Of a stretch of 64,000 nucleotides of DNA, positions 7,991-18,139 are shown piece by piece. The DNA is from Citrobacter freundii (GTDB taxonomy: Bacteria; Pseudomonadota; Gammaproteobacteria; Enterobacterales; Enterobacteriaceae): positions 2,480,001-2,544,000 of the forward strand of contig NZ_CP099222.1 of the NCBI RefSeq assembly GCF_029717145.1. Reading direction: 5' to 3'. The notes under the pieces were generated by a model. That model searched no databases. It saw only the letters and a list, made by a program, of their open reading frames with translations, and was not told where the DNA came from. Within the stretch, counting starts at the first letter, position 1, and the number at the start of each line of letters is the position of its first letter. The translations under genes and the position numbers were made by a program.

Positions 7991-10900
7991 ATGCAAACAA
8001 TTGACGGTAATGGTGCGGTTGCTTCGGTTGCATTTCGTACCAGCGAGGTTATCGCCATCTACCCGATTACGCCGAGTTCGACGATGGCGGAGCAGGCCGA
8101 TGCCTGGGCCGGGAACGGGCTAAAAAACGTCTGGGGCGATATACCTCGCGTTGTGGAGATGCAGTCGGAAGGCGGTGCCATTGCGACCGTACACGGCGCG
8201 TTACAAACCGGGGCGCTGTCTACATCTTTTACCTCATCGCAAGGTTTATTGCTGATGATCCCGACGCTGTACAAACTGGCCGGTCAACTGACGCCGTTTG
8301 TATTGCATGTTGCGGCACGTACGATTGCCACCCATGCGCTGTCGATTTTTGGCGACCATTCCGACGTGATGGCCGTTCGCCAGACCGGCTGTGCAATGCT
8401 GTGCGCCAGCAGCGTTCAGGAAGCGCAGGATTTTGCCCTGATTTCGCACATCGCCACGCTGAAAAGCCGCGTCCCGTTTATTCATTTCTTTGATGGTTTC
8501 CGCACCTCACATGAAATCAATAAAATCGTACCGCTGGCCGATGACACCATTCTTGGACTGATGCCGCAGGCGGAGATCGATGCCCATCGTTCTCGCGCGC
8601 TGAATCCGGAGCATCCGGTGATTCGCGGCACCTCGGCTAACCCGGATACCTATTTCCAGTCACGCGAAGCGACAAACCCGTGGTACAACGCGGTTTACGA
8701 GCATGTCGAACAGGCGATGAACGATTTCGCCACCGCAACGGGTCGCCAGTACCAGCCGTTTGAATACTATGGACATCCGCAGGCAGAGCGCGTCATCATT
8801 CTGATGGGCTCCGCCATCGGCACCTGCGAAGAAGTCGTGGATGAGTTGCTTACCCGTGGCGAAAAAGTCGGCGTACTGAAAGTCCGTCTGTTCCGTCCGT
8901 TCTCAGCCCGACATTTGTTGCAGGCCTTGCCGGAAACCGCACGCAGCATCGCCGTTCTGGATCGCACCAAAGAACCCGGGGCACAGGCTGAGCCGTTGTA
9001 TCTGGATGTCATGACCGCGCTGGCCGAAGCCTTTAACTGTGGCGAGCGTGAAACGCTACCGCGTGTAATTGGCGGGCGCTATGGCCTTTCCTCGAAAGAG
9101 TTTGGCCCGGACTGCGTGATGGCGGTGTTTAATGAGTTAAGCCACGCCAAACCAAAATCGCGCTTTACCGTCGGCATCTATGATGATGTCACCAATCTGT
9201 CACTCCCCCTGCCAGAAAACACCCTGCCCTCCACCGCAAAACTCGAAGCCCTGTTTTACGGATTAGGCAGCGACGGCAGCGTGTCAGCGACCAAAAACAA
9301 TATCAAGATTATTGGTAACTCGACGCCGTGGTATGCGCAGGGTTATTTCGTCTATGACTCGAAAAAAGCCGGCGGCCTGACGGTGTCCCATCTGCGCGTC
9401 AGTGAAAAACCGATCCGTTCGGCGTATCTGGTGTCGCAGGCGGATTTTGTTGGCTGCCATCAGCTGCAGTTTATCGATAAATATCAAATGGCAGAACGCC
9501 TGAAGCCAGGCGGTATCTTCCTGCTCAATACGCCGTACAGCGTGGATGAGGTGTGGTCACGTCTGCCGCAAGAAGTTCAGGCAGTTCTGAACCAGAAGAA
9601 GGCCCGTTTTTACGTGATTAACGCTGCCAAAATCGCCCGTGAATGCGGCCTGGCCGCACGTATTAACACCGTAATGCAAATGGCGTTTTTCCATCTGACA
9701 CAAATTTTACCCGGTGATAGCGCACTGGTGGAACTGCAGGGCGCAATTGCAAAAAGCTACAGCAACAAAGGTCAGGATCTGGTTGAACGTAACTGGCAGG
9801 CGCTGGCGCTGGCACGTGAGTCGGTCGCCGAAGTGGCTCTTCAGCCGGTTGATCCGCACAGCGCCAACCGACCGCCAGTGGTCTCCGATGCCGCGCCTGA
9901 TTTTGTGAAAACCGTGACGGCGGCAATGCTCGCGGGTCTGGGTGACGCACTGCCCGTCTCCGCACTGCCGCCAGACGGTACCTGGCCCATGGGCACCACG
10001 CGCTGGGAAAAACGCAATATCGCCGAAGAAATCCCTATCTGGAAAGAAGAACTGTGTACACAGTGCAACCACTGCGTTGCCGCCTGCCCGCACTCGGCAA
10101 TTCGTGCCAAAGTGGTTTCCCCGGAAGCAATGGCAGACGCCCCGGCTAGTTTGCATTCACTGGATGTGAAATCCCGCGATATGCGCGGTCAGAAATATGT
10201 TCTACAGGTCGCGCCTGAAGATTGCACCGGCTGTAATCTGTGCGTGGAAGTCTGCCCGGCGAAAGATCGCCAGAATCCAGAGATCAAGGCCATCAATATG
10301 ATGTCCCGCCTGGAGCATGTCGAAGAAGAAAAAGTGAACTATGATTTCTTCCTCAACCTGCCAGAGATCGACCGCAGCAAACTGGAACGCATTGATATTC
10401 GCACCTCACAGCTGATCACCCCGCTGTTTGAATATTCCGGTGCCTGCTCAGGCTGTGGCGAAACGCCGTATATCAAGCTGCTTACCCAGCTGTACGGTGA
10501 CCGCATGCTGATCGCCAACGCAACCGGGTGTTCATCGATTTATGGCGGAAACCTGCCCTCCACACCGTATACCACCGATGCAAACGGCCGTGGGCCAGCC
10601 TGGGCAAACTCTCTGTTTGAAGATAACGCCGAGTTTGGTCTGGGCTTCCGCCTGACGGTGGACCAACACCGCGTTCGCGTCATGCGCTTGCTGGAACAGT
10701 TTGCCGATAAGATCCCGGCTGAACTGAATGACGCCCTGCACGCAGAAGCCACGCCGGAAGTTCGTCGCGGGCAGGTCGCCGCACTGCGCCAACATCTGCA
10801 AGGCGTTGATGGCGCACAGCAACTGTTAACCGATGCCGATGCACTGGTTGAGAAATCAATCTGGCTGATTGGCGGTGACGGTTGGGCCTACGATATTGGC

Positions 10901-11515
10901 TTTGGCGGGTTGGACCATGTCCTGAGCCTGACCGAGAACGTTAACATCCTGGTACTGGATACCCAGTGTTATTCCAACACCGGCGGGCAAGCCTCGAAAG
11001 CGACACCGCTTGGCGCGGTCACCAAATTTGGCGAACACGGTAAGCGTAAAGCACGTAAAGATCTGGGCGTCAGTATGATGATGTACGGTCATGTTTACGT
11101 CGCACAGATCTCGCTGGGAGCGCAGTTAAACCAGACGGTGAAAGCGATTCAGGAAGCAGAATCTTACCCAGGTCCGTCGCTGATTATTGCCTACAGCCCG
11201 TGTGAAGAACACGGCTACGATCTCGCCCTGAGTCACGATCAGATGCGCCAGCTCACGGCCACCGGATTCTGGCCGCTGTATCGCTTTGATCCGCGTCGCG
11301 CTGACGAAGGTAAACTGCCGCTGGCACTGGACTCTCGCCCGCCGTCAGATGCGCTGGCTGAGACTTTGATGAACGAACAGCGCTTCCGCCGCCTGAATGC
11401 ACAGCAGCCGGAGGTGGCAGAGCAGTTGTGGAAGGATGCGACCGCAGATTTGCAAAAACGCTATGACTTCCTGGCGCAGTTGGCGGGAAAAGCCGAAAAA
11501 AGCAGTACCGATTAA
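7991..11515 (+). CDS. ydbK: YdbK, pyruvate:flavodoxin (ferredoxin) oxidoreductase
   Basis: A 1174-residue single-chain pyruvate:flavodoxin oxidoreductase (NifJ type). It oxidises pyruvate plus CoA to acetyl-CoA and CO2 and passes electrons to flavodoxin or ferredoxin. It uses thiamine diphosphate and three [4Fe-4S] clusters. Two ferredoxin-like clusters are visible (CTQCNHCVAACP near 688 and CTGCNLCVEVCP near 744), and CSGCGETPY near 819 binds the proximal cluster. The TPP site follows (GGDGWAYDIGFGGLDH, CYSNTGGQ). ATG 7991 gives the same length and start (MQTIDGNGAVA) as E. coli YdbK; the frame also opens at 7952 without a ribosome site. E. coli ydbK helps cells resist oxidative stress. Confidence 0.97.
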   Translation: MQTIDGNGAVASVAFRTSEVIAIYPITPSSTMAEQADAWAGNGLKNVWGDIPRVVEMQSEGGAIATVHGALQTGALSTSFTSSQGLLLMIPTLYKLAGQLTPFVLHVAARTIATHALSIFGDHSDVMAVRQTGCAMLCASSVQEAQDFALISHIATLKSRVPFIHFFDGFRTSHEINKIVPLADDTILGLMPQAEIDAHRSRALNPEHPVIRGTSANPDTYFQSREATNPWYNAVYEHVEQAMNDFATATGRQYQPFEYYGHPQAERVIILMGSAIGTCEEVVDELLTRGEKVGVLKVRLFRPFSARHLLQALPETARSIAVLDRTKEPGAQAEPLYLDVMTALAEAFNCGERETLPRVIGGRYGLSSKEFGPDCVMAVFNELSHAKPKSRFTVGIYDDVTNLSLPLPENTLPSTAKLEALFYGLGSDGSVSATKNNIKIIGNSTPWYAQGYFVYDSKKAGGLTVSHLRVSEKPIRSAYLVSQADFVGCHQLQFIDKYQMAERLKPGGIFLLNTPYSVDEVWSRLPQEVQAVLNQKKARFYVINAAKIARECGLAARINTVMQMAFFHLTQILPGDSALVELQGAIAKSYSNKGQDLVERNWQALALARESVAEVALQPVDPHSANRPPVVSDAAPDFVKTVTAAMLAGLGDALPVSALPPDGTWPMGTTRWEKRNIAEEIPIWKEELCTQCNHCVAACPHSAIRAKVVSPEAMADAPASLHSLDVKSRDMRGQKYVLQVAPEDCTGCNLCVEVCPAKDRQNPEIKAINMMSRLEHVEEEKVNYDFFLNLPEIDRSKLERIDIRTSQLITPLFEYSGACSGCGETPYIKLLTQLYGDRMLIANATGCSSIYGGNLPSTPYTTDANGRGPAWANSLFEDNAEFGLGFRLTVDQHRVRVMRLLEQFADKIPAELNDALHAEATPEVRRGQVAALRQHLQGVDGAQQLLTDADALVEKSIWLIGGDGWAYDIGFGGLDHVLSLTENVNILVLDTQCYSNTGGQASKATPLGAVTKFGEHGKRKARKDLGVSMMMYGHVYVAQISLGAQLNQTVKAIQEAESYPGPSLIIAYSPCEEHGYDLALSHDQMRQLTATGFWPLYRFDPRRADEGKLPLALDSRPPSDALAETLMNEQRFRRLNAQQPEVAEQLWKDATADLQKRYDFLAQLAGKAEKSSTD

Positions 11516-11543
11516 TACGTTCAGTTAAGTATTAATCTGGAAT

Positions 11544-11650
11544 AAAAAAAGCCCGAGCAGATGTTCGGGCTTGTCAATTTATTCGCTGGCTAATCAATTC
11601 TGGGACAACTCTCCAACGAAAAATAAAACGTGACAATAAAGGCATATAAC
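11544..11650 (-). ncRNA. micC: MicC small RNA
   Basis: An sRNA of about 107 nt read from 11650 down to the T-run at 11550-11544. The 5' end, GTTATATGCCTTTATTGTCA then CG, matches E. coli MicC, the part that pairs with the ompC ribosome-binding region to block translation with Hfq. The 3' end is a perfect GCCCGA/TCGGGC hairpin with seven U residues. The middle has diverged. A TATTCT with an upstream TATACA at 17-base spacing lies just before the 5' end. Its position between ydbK and ompN, transcribed away from ompN, is the same as in E. coli. Confidence 0.9.
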
Positions 11651-11877
11651 CCGCGCAGAATATCCCAACAAAATTAACTTGTATAATATTTATTTTATAT
11701 ATTTGATCATTAATTCATTCACCGAAATTATCATCATTTCCGTGGAATTATTTGTTTAAGATTTTACTTAAGGCGTAACAATTCATATTTATCTCTTTAC
11801 GGAACTTCTCCTTTAGCATGCTTTAACACCCTATATGGGTCGTCGCAGGTAAATATAAAAACTAAAGGATTATTTCA

Positions 11878-13032
11878 ATGAACAGAAAAGTACTGGCTCT
11901 CGTAATTCCTGCTCTGTTAGCTGCAGGCGCTGCACACGCTGCTGAAGTTTATAATAAAGACGGCAATAAATTAGATCTCTACGGTAAAGTAGACGGTCTG
12001 CACTATTTCTCTGATGACGCTGGCAGTGATGGCGATCAGACCTATATGCGTATGGGTTTCAAAGGCGAAACTCAGGTTAACGATATGATCACCGGCTATG
12101 GCCAGTGGGAATATCAGGTTCAGGCAAACGGTACAGAAGGTGATAAAGGCGATTCCTGGACCCGTCTGGCCTTCGCTGGTATTAAAGTTGGCGATTACGG
12201 CACATTCGACTACGGTCGTAACTACGGCGTGATGTACGACGTAGAAGCCTGGACCGATATGTTGCCAGAATTCGGCGGTGACTCTTACACCAAAGCCGAT
12301 AACTTCATGACCGGTCGAGCCAACGGCGTAGCAACCTACCGTAACGCCGATTTCTTCGGCCTAGTTGATGGTCTGAACGTGGCGTTGCAGTACCAGGGCG
12401 CGAACGAAAATCAGTCACCGGAGCAAGAAGGCACCAATAACGGTGGTGACGATCGTAATATGAAGAACTCCAACGGTGACGGCTTCGGTCTGTCTTCTAC
12501 CTACGATCTGGGTATGGGTGTCAGCTTCGGTGCGGCATATACCTCCTCTGACCGTACCAACGAGCAGGTTAATCACTCTACCGCTGGCGGCGACAAAGCT
12601 GATGCTTGGACTGCTGGCCTGAAATACGACGCCAACAACATCTACCTGGCAACCATGTACTCTGAAACCCGTAATATGACCCCTTATGGCGGCTCAGACG
12701 GTAGCAATAATACTATTGCCAACAAAACGCAGAACTTTGAAGTGACTGCGCAATACCAGTTCGACTTCGGTCTGCGTCCGGAAGTTTCTTTCCTGATGTC
12801 TAAAGGCCAGGATCTGTCCATGCCAGGAAATGCAGCAAGTCCAGCAGGCACCAGCGGTGACAAAGATCTGGTTAAATATGCTTCCGTAGGTGCGACTTAC
12901 TACTTCAATAAAAACTTCTCCACCTACGTTGATTACAAAATCAACCTGCTGGATGAAGACGACAGCTTCTACACCCAAAATGACATCTCTACCGATGACA
13001 CTGTAGCACTGGGTATGGTTTACCAGTTCTAA
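11878..13032 (+). CDS. ompN: OmpN, general porin of the OmpC/OmpF family
   Basis: A 384-residue outer-membrane porin precursor: signal peptide [20 protein letters not shown] then A, mature start [20 protein letters not shown], and a C-terminal Phe (GMVYQF) that is the barrel assembly signal. The eyelet segment PEFGGDSY is present. Sixteen-strand trimeric porins of this type pass small hydrophilic solutes. The position after ydbK and micC identifies it as OmpN (OmpS2-like) rather than OmpC. The start is preceded by AAAGGA. The leader is AT-rich and shares the intergenic region with divergent micC. In E. coli ompN is quiet and is a target of the sRNA RybB. Confidence 0.92.
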   Translation: MNRKVLALVIPALLAAGAAHAAEVYNKDGNKLDLYGKVDGLHYFSDDAGSDGDQTYMRMGFKGETQVNDMITGYGQWEYQVQANGTEGDKGDSWTRLAFAGIKVGDYGTFDYGRNYGVMYDVEAWTDMLPEFGGDSYTKADNFMTGRANGVATYRNADFFGLVDGLNVALQYQGANENQSPEQEGTNNGGDDRNMKNSNGDGFGLSSTYDLGMGVSFGAAYTSSDRTNEQVNHSTAGGDKADAWTAGLKYDANNIYLATMYSETRNMTPYGGSDGSNNTIANKTQNFEVTAQYQFDFGLRPEVSFLMSKGQDLSMPGNAASPAGTSGDKDLVKYASVGATYYFNKNFSTYVDYKINLLDEDDSFYTQNDISTDDTVALGMVYQF

Positions 13033-13038
13033 TCTGTC

Positions 13039-13060
13039 AGCCCGCTGAAAACAGCGGGCT
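13039..13060 (+). terminator. Hairpin terminator after ompN
   Basis: AGCCCGCTG pairs perfectly with CAGCGGGCT across AAAA, seven bases after the ompN stop. The following U-run is weak. Confidence 0.65.
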
Positions 13061-13181
13061 ACTCCCACCCACTGCGCCGTAATTGCGTTTTATCTAGATC
13101 AAAACATTATATCTGTTGCGTTAAAACACATCCTTGATAGATGATATATTGCCTTCACACTCGCCGCAGAGGATGCCTGCA

Positions 13182-13394
13182 ATGAATCATCACCCCGTTA
13201 AATCATCCCGTATTGCATCCGTCGGTTATGACGAATCATCCCGCACGTTAGAAATTCGTTTTCACCATACGGAAATCCTGCAATATCACGCGGTCCCGGC
13301 GCGTATCTTTCGAGATTTCCTGACAGTGGTCTCAAAAGGCCGGTTTTACGATGGCGTAATAAAAGGCAAGTTCCCTGAACTCAAAATAAAGTGA
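13182..13394 (+). CDS. KTSC-domain small protein
   Basis: A 70-residue protein made almost wholly of a KTSC domain (SSRIASVGYDESSRTLEIRF, then YHAVPARIFRDFLTVVSKGRFYDGVIKGKFP). Domains of this family resemble a region of lysyl-tRNA synthetases and often stand alone in small bacterial proteins of unknown role. ATG 13182 is preferred over 13134 and 13173 because AGAGGA lies 8 bases upstream of it. It lies between ompN and uspF. Function unknown. Confidence 0.8.
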   Translation: MNHHPVKSSRIASVGYDESSRTLEIRFHHTEILQYHAVPARIFRDFLTVVSKGRFYDGVIKGKFPELKIK

Positions 13395-13463
13395 TGCCAA
13401 AATGTGATCTCTGTCATTGTACATAAAGTGCCATTACGCGGTAAGCTTTAGGAGGATACTTAA

Positions 13464-13910
<447 letters not shown>

Positions 13911-13918
13911 GCTTTCTG

Positions 13919-13942
13919 GCCCGCACATCGCTGCGGGCTTTT
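13919..13942 (+). terminator. Intrinsic terminator after uspF
   Basis: GCCCGCA pairs with TGCGGGC across a TCGC-type loop and is followed by TTTT, eight bases after the uspF stop. Confidence 0.8.
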
Positions 13943-14108
13943 CATTTCTACCTCTTTTACCCCGCGATTCCTGACCTAAATGTGCTGACATTTTTCCCGC
14001 TTATCCGTACCATACACGCCACAGTTTTTATATCAGACTTCTTTTGCCGGACAATCCGGCGTGATGCATTCTCTTCTGATGCCACACTATGAATTGAGCC
14101 TCTATTAA

Positions 14109-15044
14109 ATGTCGCAAAATCAAGATATTAGCAAGAAAGATCAGTATAACCTGAACAAATTACAAAAGCGTCTGCGTCGTAACGTGGGCGAAGCGATTGC
14201 CGACTTCAACATGATTGAAGATGGCGATCGCATTATGGTGTGCCTTTCCGGTGGGAAAGACAGCTACACCATGCTGGAGATCCTGCGCAATTTGCAGAAA
14301 AGCGCGCCGATCAGTTTTTCTCTGGTTGCGGTTAACCTGGATCAGAAACAGCCCGGTTTCCCGGAACACATTCTGCCGGAGTATCTGGAACAACTGGGCG
14401 TCGAGTACAAAATTGTCGAAGAGAATACCTACGGGATCGTCAAAGACAAAATTCCGGAAGGGAAAACTACCTGCTCACTGTGCTCTCGCCTGCGCCGCGG
14501 CATTCTGTACCGCACGGCAACCGAACTCGGTGCCACGAAAATTGCGCTGGGACACCACCGCGACGATATCCTGCAAACGCTGTTTTTAAACATGTTTTAC
14601 GGCGGGAAAATGAAAGGTATGCCGCCGAAGCTGATGAGCGACGACGGAAAGCATATCGTCATTCGTCCGCTGGCCTATTGCCGTGAAAAAGACATTGAGC
14701 GTTTTGCAGAAGCCAAAGGCTACCCGATTATTCCGTGTAACCTGTGCGGTTCACAACCGAACCTGCAGCGTCAGGTGATTGCTGACATGCTGCGTGACTG
14801 GGATAAACGCTACCCGGGCCGTATTGAAACCATGTTCAGCGCAATGCAGAACGTGGTGCCTTCGCATCTTAGCGATATCAATCTGTTCGACTTTAAAGGT
14901 ATTAAGCACGGCTCAGCGGTCGTTGACGGCGGTGACTTAGCGTTCGATCGCGAAGAGATCCCGCTGCAACCTGCTGGCTGGCAGCCGGAAGAAGATGAAA
15001 ATCAGCTGGATGAGTTACGCCTGAACGTGGTTGAAGTGAAGTAA
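14109..15044 (+). CDS. ttcA: TtcA, tRNA 2-thiocytidine(32) synthetase
   Basis: A 311-residue ATP- and [4Fe-4S]-dependent enzyme that thiolates cytidine 32 of several tRNAs. The PP-loop SGGKDS lies at about 47-52. The CxxC pair CSLC (near 122) and a third Cys in CNLCG (near 213) bind the cluster. It matches E. coli TtcA almost completely. In E. coli K-12 the Rac prophage attachment site lies in ttcA; here the gene is not interrupted and no prophage follows. Confidence 0.97.
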   Translation: MSQNQDISKKDQYNLNKLQKRLRRNVGEAIADFNMIEDGDRIMVCLSGGKDSYTMLEILRNLQKSAPISFSLVAVNLDQKQPGFPEHILPEYLEQLGVEYKIVEENTYGIVKDKIPEGKTTCSLCSRLRRGILYRTATELGATKIALGHHRDDILQTLFLNMFYGGKMKGMPPKLMSDDGKHIVIRPLAYCREKDIERFAEAKGYPIIPCNLCGSQPNLQRQVIADMLRDWDKRYPGRIETMFSAMQNVVPSHLSDINLFDFKGIKHGSAVVDGGDLAFDREEIPLQPAGWQPEEDENQLDELRLNVVEVK

Positions 15045-15050
15045 TTTATC

Positions 15051-15137
15051 ATGCCGGATGGCGACGTAAACGTCCTATCCGGCCTACGACATGCATAAAC
15101 GCCTGTAGGCCGGATAAGTAGAGCACCATCAGGCACT
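15051..15137. repeat. REP/BIME element between ttcA and dbpA
   Basis: Two inverted REP-like units: TGCCGGATGGCGACGTAAAC through TATCCGGCCTACGA, then CCTGTAGGCCGGATAAGTAG. They sit between the convergent ttcA and dbpA 3' ends. REP units of this form protect 3' mRNA ends and bind gyrase or IHF in E. coli. Confidence 0.85.
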
Positions 15138-15148
15138 CCAACGGACAT

Positions 15149-16522
15149 TTATTTCAACAGGCGAACCCGACAGGTTTTGCCTTTAATCTTACCGTTTTGT
15201 AACTGCTTCCACGCTTTATGCGCCACGGACTGACGAACGGCCACGTAGACATGCATCGGATGCACGGCAATCTTGCCAATGTCGGCCCCATCCAGCCCCA
15301 TATCACCGGTCAATGCCCCCAGAACATCACCCGGACGCATTTTTGCCTTTTTGCCGCCATCAATGCACAGCGTCGCCATCTCGGCCTCAAGCGGGACAAT
15401 TGAACCGTTGCCAGGTGCAGGTAGCCAGTTCAGCTTAAGTTGCAGCATTTCAGAAAGAATATTGGCACGCTGGGCTTCTTCTGGCGCACAGAAGCTGATG
15501 GCCAGGCCGCTGTTACCCGCACGCGCAGTACGTCCAATACGGTGTACATGCACCTCCGGATCCCATGCCAGTTCGTAGTTCACCACAAGCTCAAGTGATT
15601 TAATATCAAGGCCACGTGCTGCAACATCGGTTGCCACCAGCACGCGCGCGCTACCGTTAGCGAAACGAATCAGCGTCTGATCGCGATCGCGCTGCTCCAG
15701 GTCGCCATGTAGTGACAGCGCACTTTGCCCCGCGGCATTCAACGCGTCGCACACGGCCTGGCAATCTTTTTTGGTGTTACAGAAGACAACGCACGATGCC
15801 GGCTGATGTTGACTGAGCAACTTTTGCAGCAACGAAATTTTGCCGTGTGTGGAGGTTTCAAAAAACTGTTGTTCAATCGCCGGTAGCGCATCTACCGTAT
15901 CGATTTCAATCGTTAACGGATTTTGCTGCACCCGGCCACTGATTGCGGCAATCGCTTCCGGCCAGGTCGCCGAAAACAGCAGCGTTTGGCGTGACGCAGG
16001 CGCAAAGCGGATCACCTCATCAATGGCATCGCTAAAGCCCATATCCAGCATGCGATCGGCTTCATCCATTACCAGTGTATTCAGGGCTTCCAGCGACACG
16101 GTACCTTTTTGCAGGTGGTCGAGCAATCTGCCCGGCGTGGCGACAATAATATGTGGCGCATGTTGCAAAGAATCACGCTGTACGCCAAAAGGTTGCCCAC
16201 CGCACAACGTTAATATCTTGGTATTCGGCAGGAAACGCGCTAATCGACGCAGTTCGCCCGCGACCTGGTCAGCCAGTTCACGTGTGGGGCATAAGACCAG
16301 CGACTGCGTCTGAAACAGCGCGGCATCAATGTGCTGTAACAGTCCAAGACCAAACGCGGCCGTTTTGCCACTGCCGGTTTTTGCCTGCACGCGAACATCT
16401 TTTCCTGCCAGGATCGCCGGTAGCGCAGCGGCCTGAACAGGCGTCATTTCAAGATAACCCAGCTCGTTAAGATTCTCGAGTTGAGCGGCAGGTAAAACAT
16501 TCAGAGTAGAAAAAGCGGTCAC
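15149..16522 (-). CDS. dbpA: DbpA, DEAD-box RNA helicase for 50S assembly
   Basis: A 457-residue DEAD-box helicase. The motifs run in order: Q motif TPVQAAALP near 27, Walker A AKTGSGKT near 47, PTRELA, DEAD as VMDEADRMLD near 150, SAT as LFSATWPEA near 182, and HRIGRTARAG near 330. The C-terminal RNA-binding domain (TLCIDGGKKAKMRPGDVLGA) gives specificity for hairpin 92 of 23S rRNA. It helps late maturation of the large subunit. Length and sequence match E. coli DbpA. Confidence 0.97.
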   Translation of the reverse strand: MTAFSTLNVLPAAQLENLNELGYLEMTPVQAAALPAILAGKDVRVQAKTGSGKTAAFGLGLLQHIDAALFQTQSLVLCPTRELADQVAGELRRLARFLPNTKILTLCGGQPFGVQRDSLQHAPHIIVATPGRLLDHLQKGTVSLEALNTLVMDEADRMLDMGFSDAIDEVIRFAPASRQTLLFSATWPEAIAAISGRVQQNPLTIEIDTVDALPAIEQQFFETSTHGKISLLQKLLSQHQPASCVVFCNTKKDCQAVCDALNAAGQSALSLHGDLEQRDRDQTLIRFANGSARVLVATDVAARGLDIKSLELVVNYELAWDPEVHVHRIGRTARAGNSGLAISFCAPEEAQRANILSEMLQLKLNWLPAPGNGSIVPLEAEMATLCIDGGKKAKMRPGDVLGALTGDMGLDGADIGKIAVHPMHVYVAVRQSVAHKAWKQLQNGKIKGKTCRVRLLK

Positions 16523-16550
16523 AATTTAATCTCGCGGTAAGAACTTACAA

Positions 16551-16733
16551 TTAGCAGGCGCGTATCCTCGCAGATCTGCGCCCGTGATGCGACAATTTAA
16601 TCGGTTCTTCATCCGGCGGTGGATCAGGCATCGGCTGCGGACGAGGTATCGGGTCAGGAATGGGTACCGGATCGGTCGGTACAGAGTCGGTGTTGAGTAT
16701 GGGCAACGGTAGCAATAGCGTGAGACGGGTCAT
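16551..16733 (-). CDS. Small proline-rich protein, unknown
   Basis: A 60-residue ORF starting MTRLTLLLPLPI and dominated by a P-x-P-D-P repeat (PVPIPDPIPRPQPMPDPPPD), with a basic tail ending RIRAC. GGAGGG lies 4 bases before ATG 16733, which favours that start over 16748. It lies between fnrS and dbpA and is transcribed in the same direction. I do not recognise a family. The repeat reflects a GC-rich, partly repetitive DNA tract, so chance coding is possible, but the ribosome site argues for translation. Confidence 0.5.
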   Translation of the reverse strand: MTRLTLLLPLPILNTDSVPTDPVPIPDPIPRPQPMPDPPPDEEPIKLSHHGRRSARIRAC

Positions 16734-16790
16734 ATTCCCTCCAGTCATTCAGGTTGACTCTTTTAGGGTAGACGCTCATTTCCTGCAGGC

Positions 16791-16912
16791 AAAAAAAAGC
16801 CGACTAATCTAAGTCGGCGTCGTACGAATCAATTGTGCTATGCAGTAATTCAAAAAAGGAAGTAAGACAATATGGAGCGCAACGCCCATCGCTTGACGTT
16901 GCATTCACCTGC
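16791..16912 (-). ncRNA. fnrS: FnrS small RNA
   Basis: A 122-nt Hfq-dependent sRNA read from 16912 (GCAGGTGAATGCAACGTCAA) to the U-run at 16798-16791. It matches E. coli FnrS almost base for base, including both seed regions and the terminator hairpin GCCGACT/AGTCGGC. FnrS is induced without oxygen by FNR (and ArcA) and represses mRNAs for aerobic enzymes such as sodB, maeA and gpmA. It lies between zntB and dbpA as in E. coli. Confidence 0.93.
16799..16818 (-). terminator. Terminator of fnrS
   Basis: GCCGACT and AGTCGGC form a 7-bp stem with a 6-base loop; the adjoining eight A residues (16791-16798) give a U-run on the minus strand. Confidence 0.85.
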
Positions 16913-16947
16913 GAGAGAGATATTGCCCCGAATAGGTAGAGAGTTTA

Positions 16948-16961
16948 TTGACCTCGCTCAA
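16948..16961 (-). promoter_or_regulatory. FNR box of the fnrS promoter
   Basis: On the minus strand TTGAG-CGAG-GTCAA fits the FNR consensus TTGAT-N4-ATCAA with one mismatch in each half. Its centre lies about 42 bases upstream of the FnrS 5' end, the class II activator position. A CAATAT lies at the expected -10 position. Confidence 0.8.
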
Positions 16962-17007
16962 AATATTAAACGTTTTCACCCATCAAAGGCGGTAAAAAAC
17001 GTTGTTG

Positions 17008-18021
<1,014 letters not shown>

Positions 18022-18096
18022 TTAGTCTAGCCTGCAGATTATGTTAAGCAATATCTTATTATCCCATTGTGCTGAAATGATTCAGAAAAGTTAAAT

Positions 18097-18124
18097 AAAA
18101 ATGAAAACGCCGACGACGTCGGCG
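18097..18124 (-). terminator. Intrinsic terminator after the chemoreceptor gene
   Basis: CGCCGAC pairs with GTCGGCG across a GAC loop; the A-rich stretch on the left gives a U-run on the minus strand, 16 bases past the stop of the chemoreceptor gene. Confidence 0.75.
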
Positions 18125-18139
18125 CGGGTGACGACAGGA

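Noticed and set aside
7754-7996. 80-residue minus-strand reading frame upstream of ydbK
   Set aside because: It lies over the ydbK promoter, has no ribosome site or family resemblance, and overlaps the ydbK start.
9707-10156. Long antisense frames inside ydbK
   Set aside because: They are shadows of the GC-rich coding strand; Cys and His runs come from the antisense of the Fe-S region.
11546-11576. Hairpin as a terminator of ydbK
   Set aside because: The T-run is on the minus strand and the sequence is the MicC terminator; on the plus strand GTCAATTT follows, a poor U-run.
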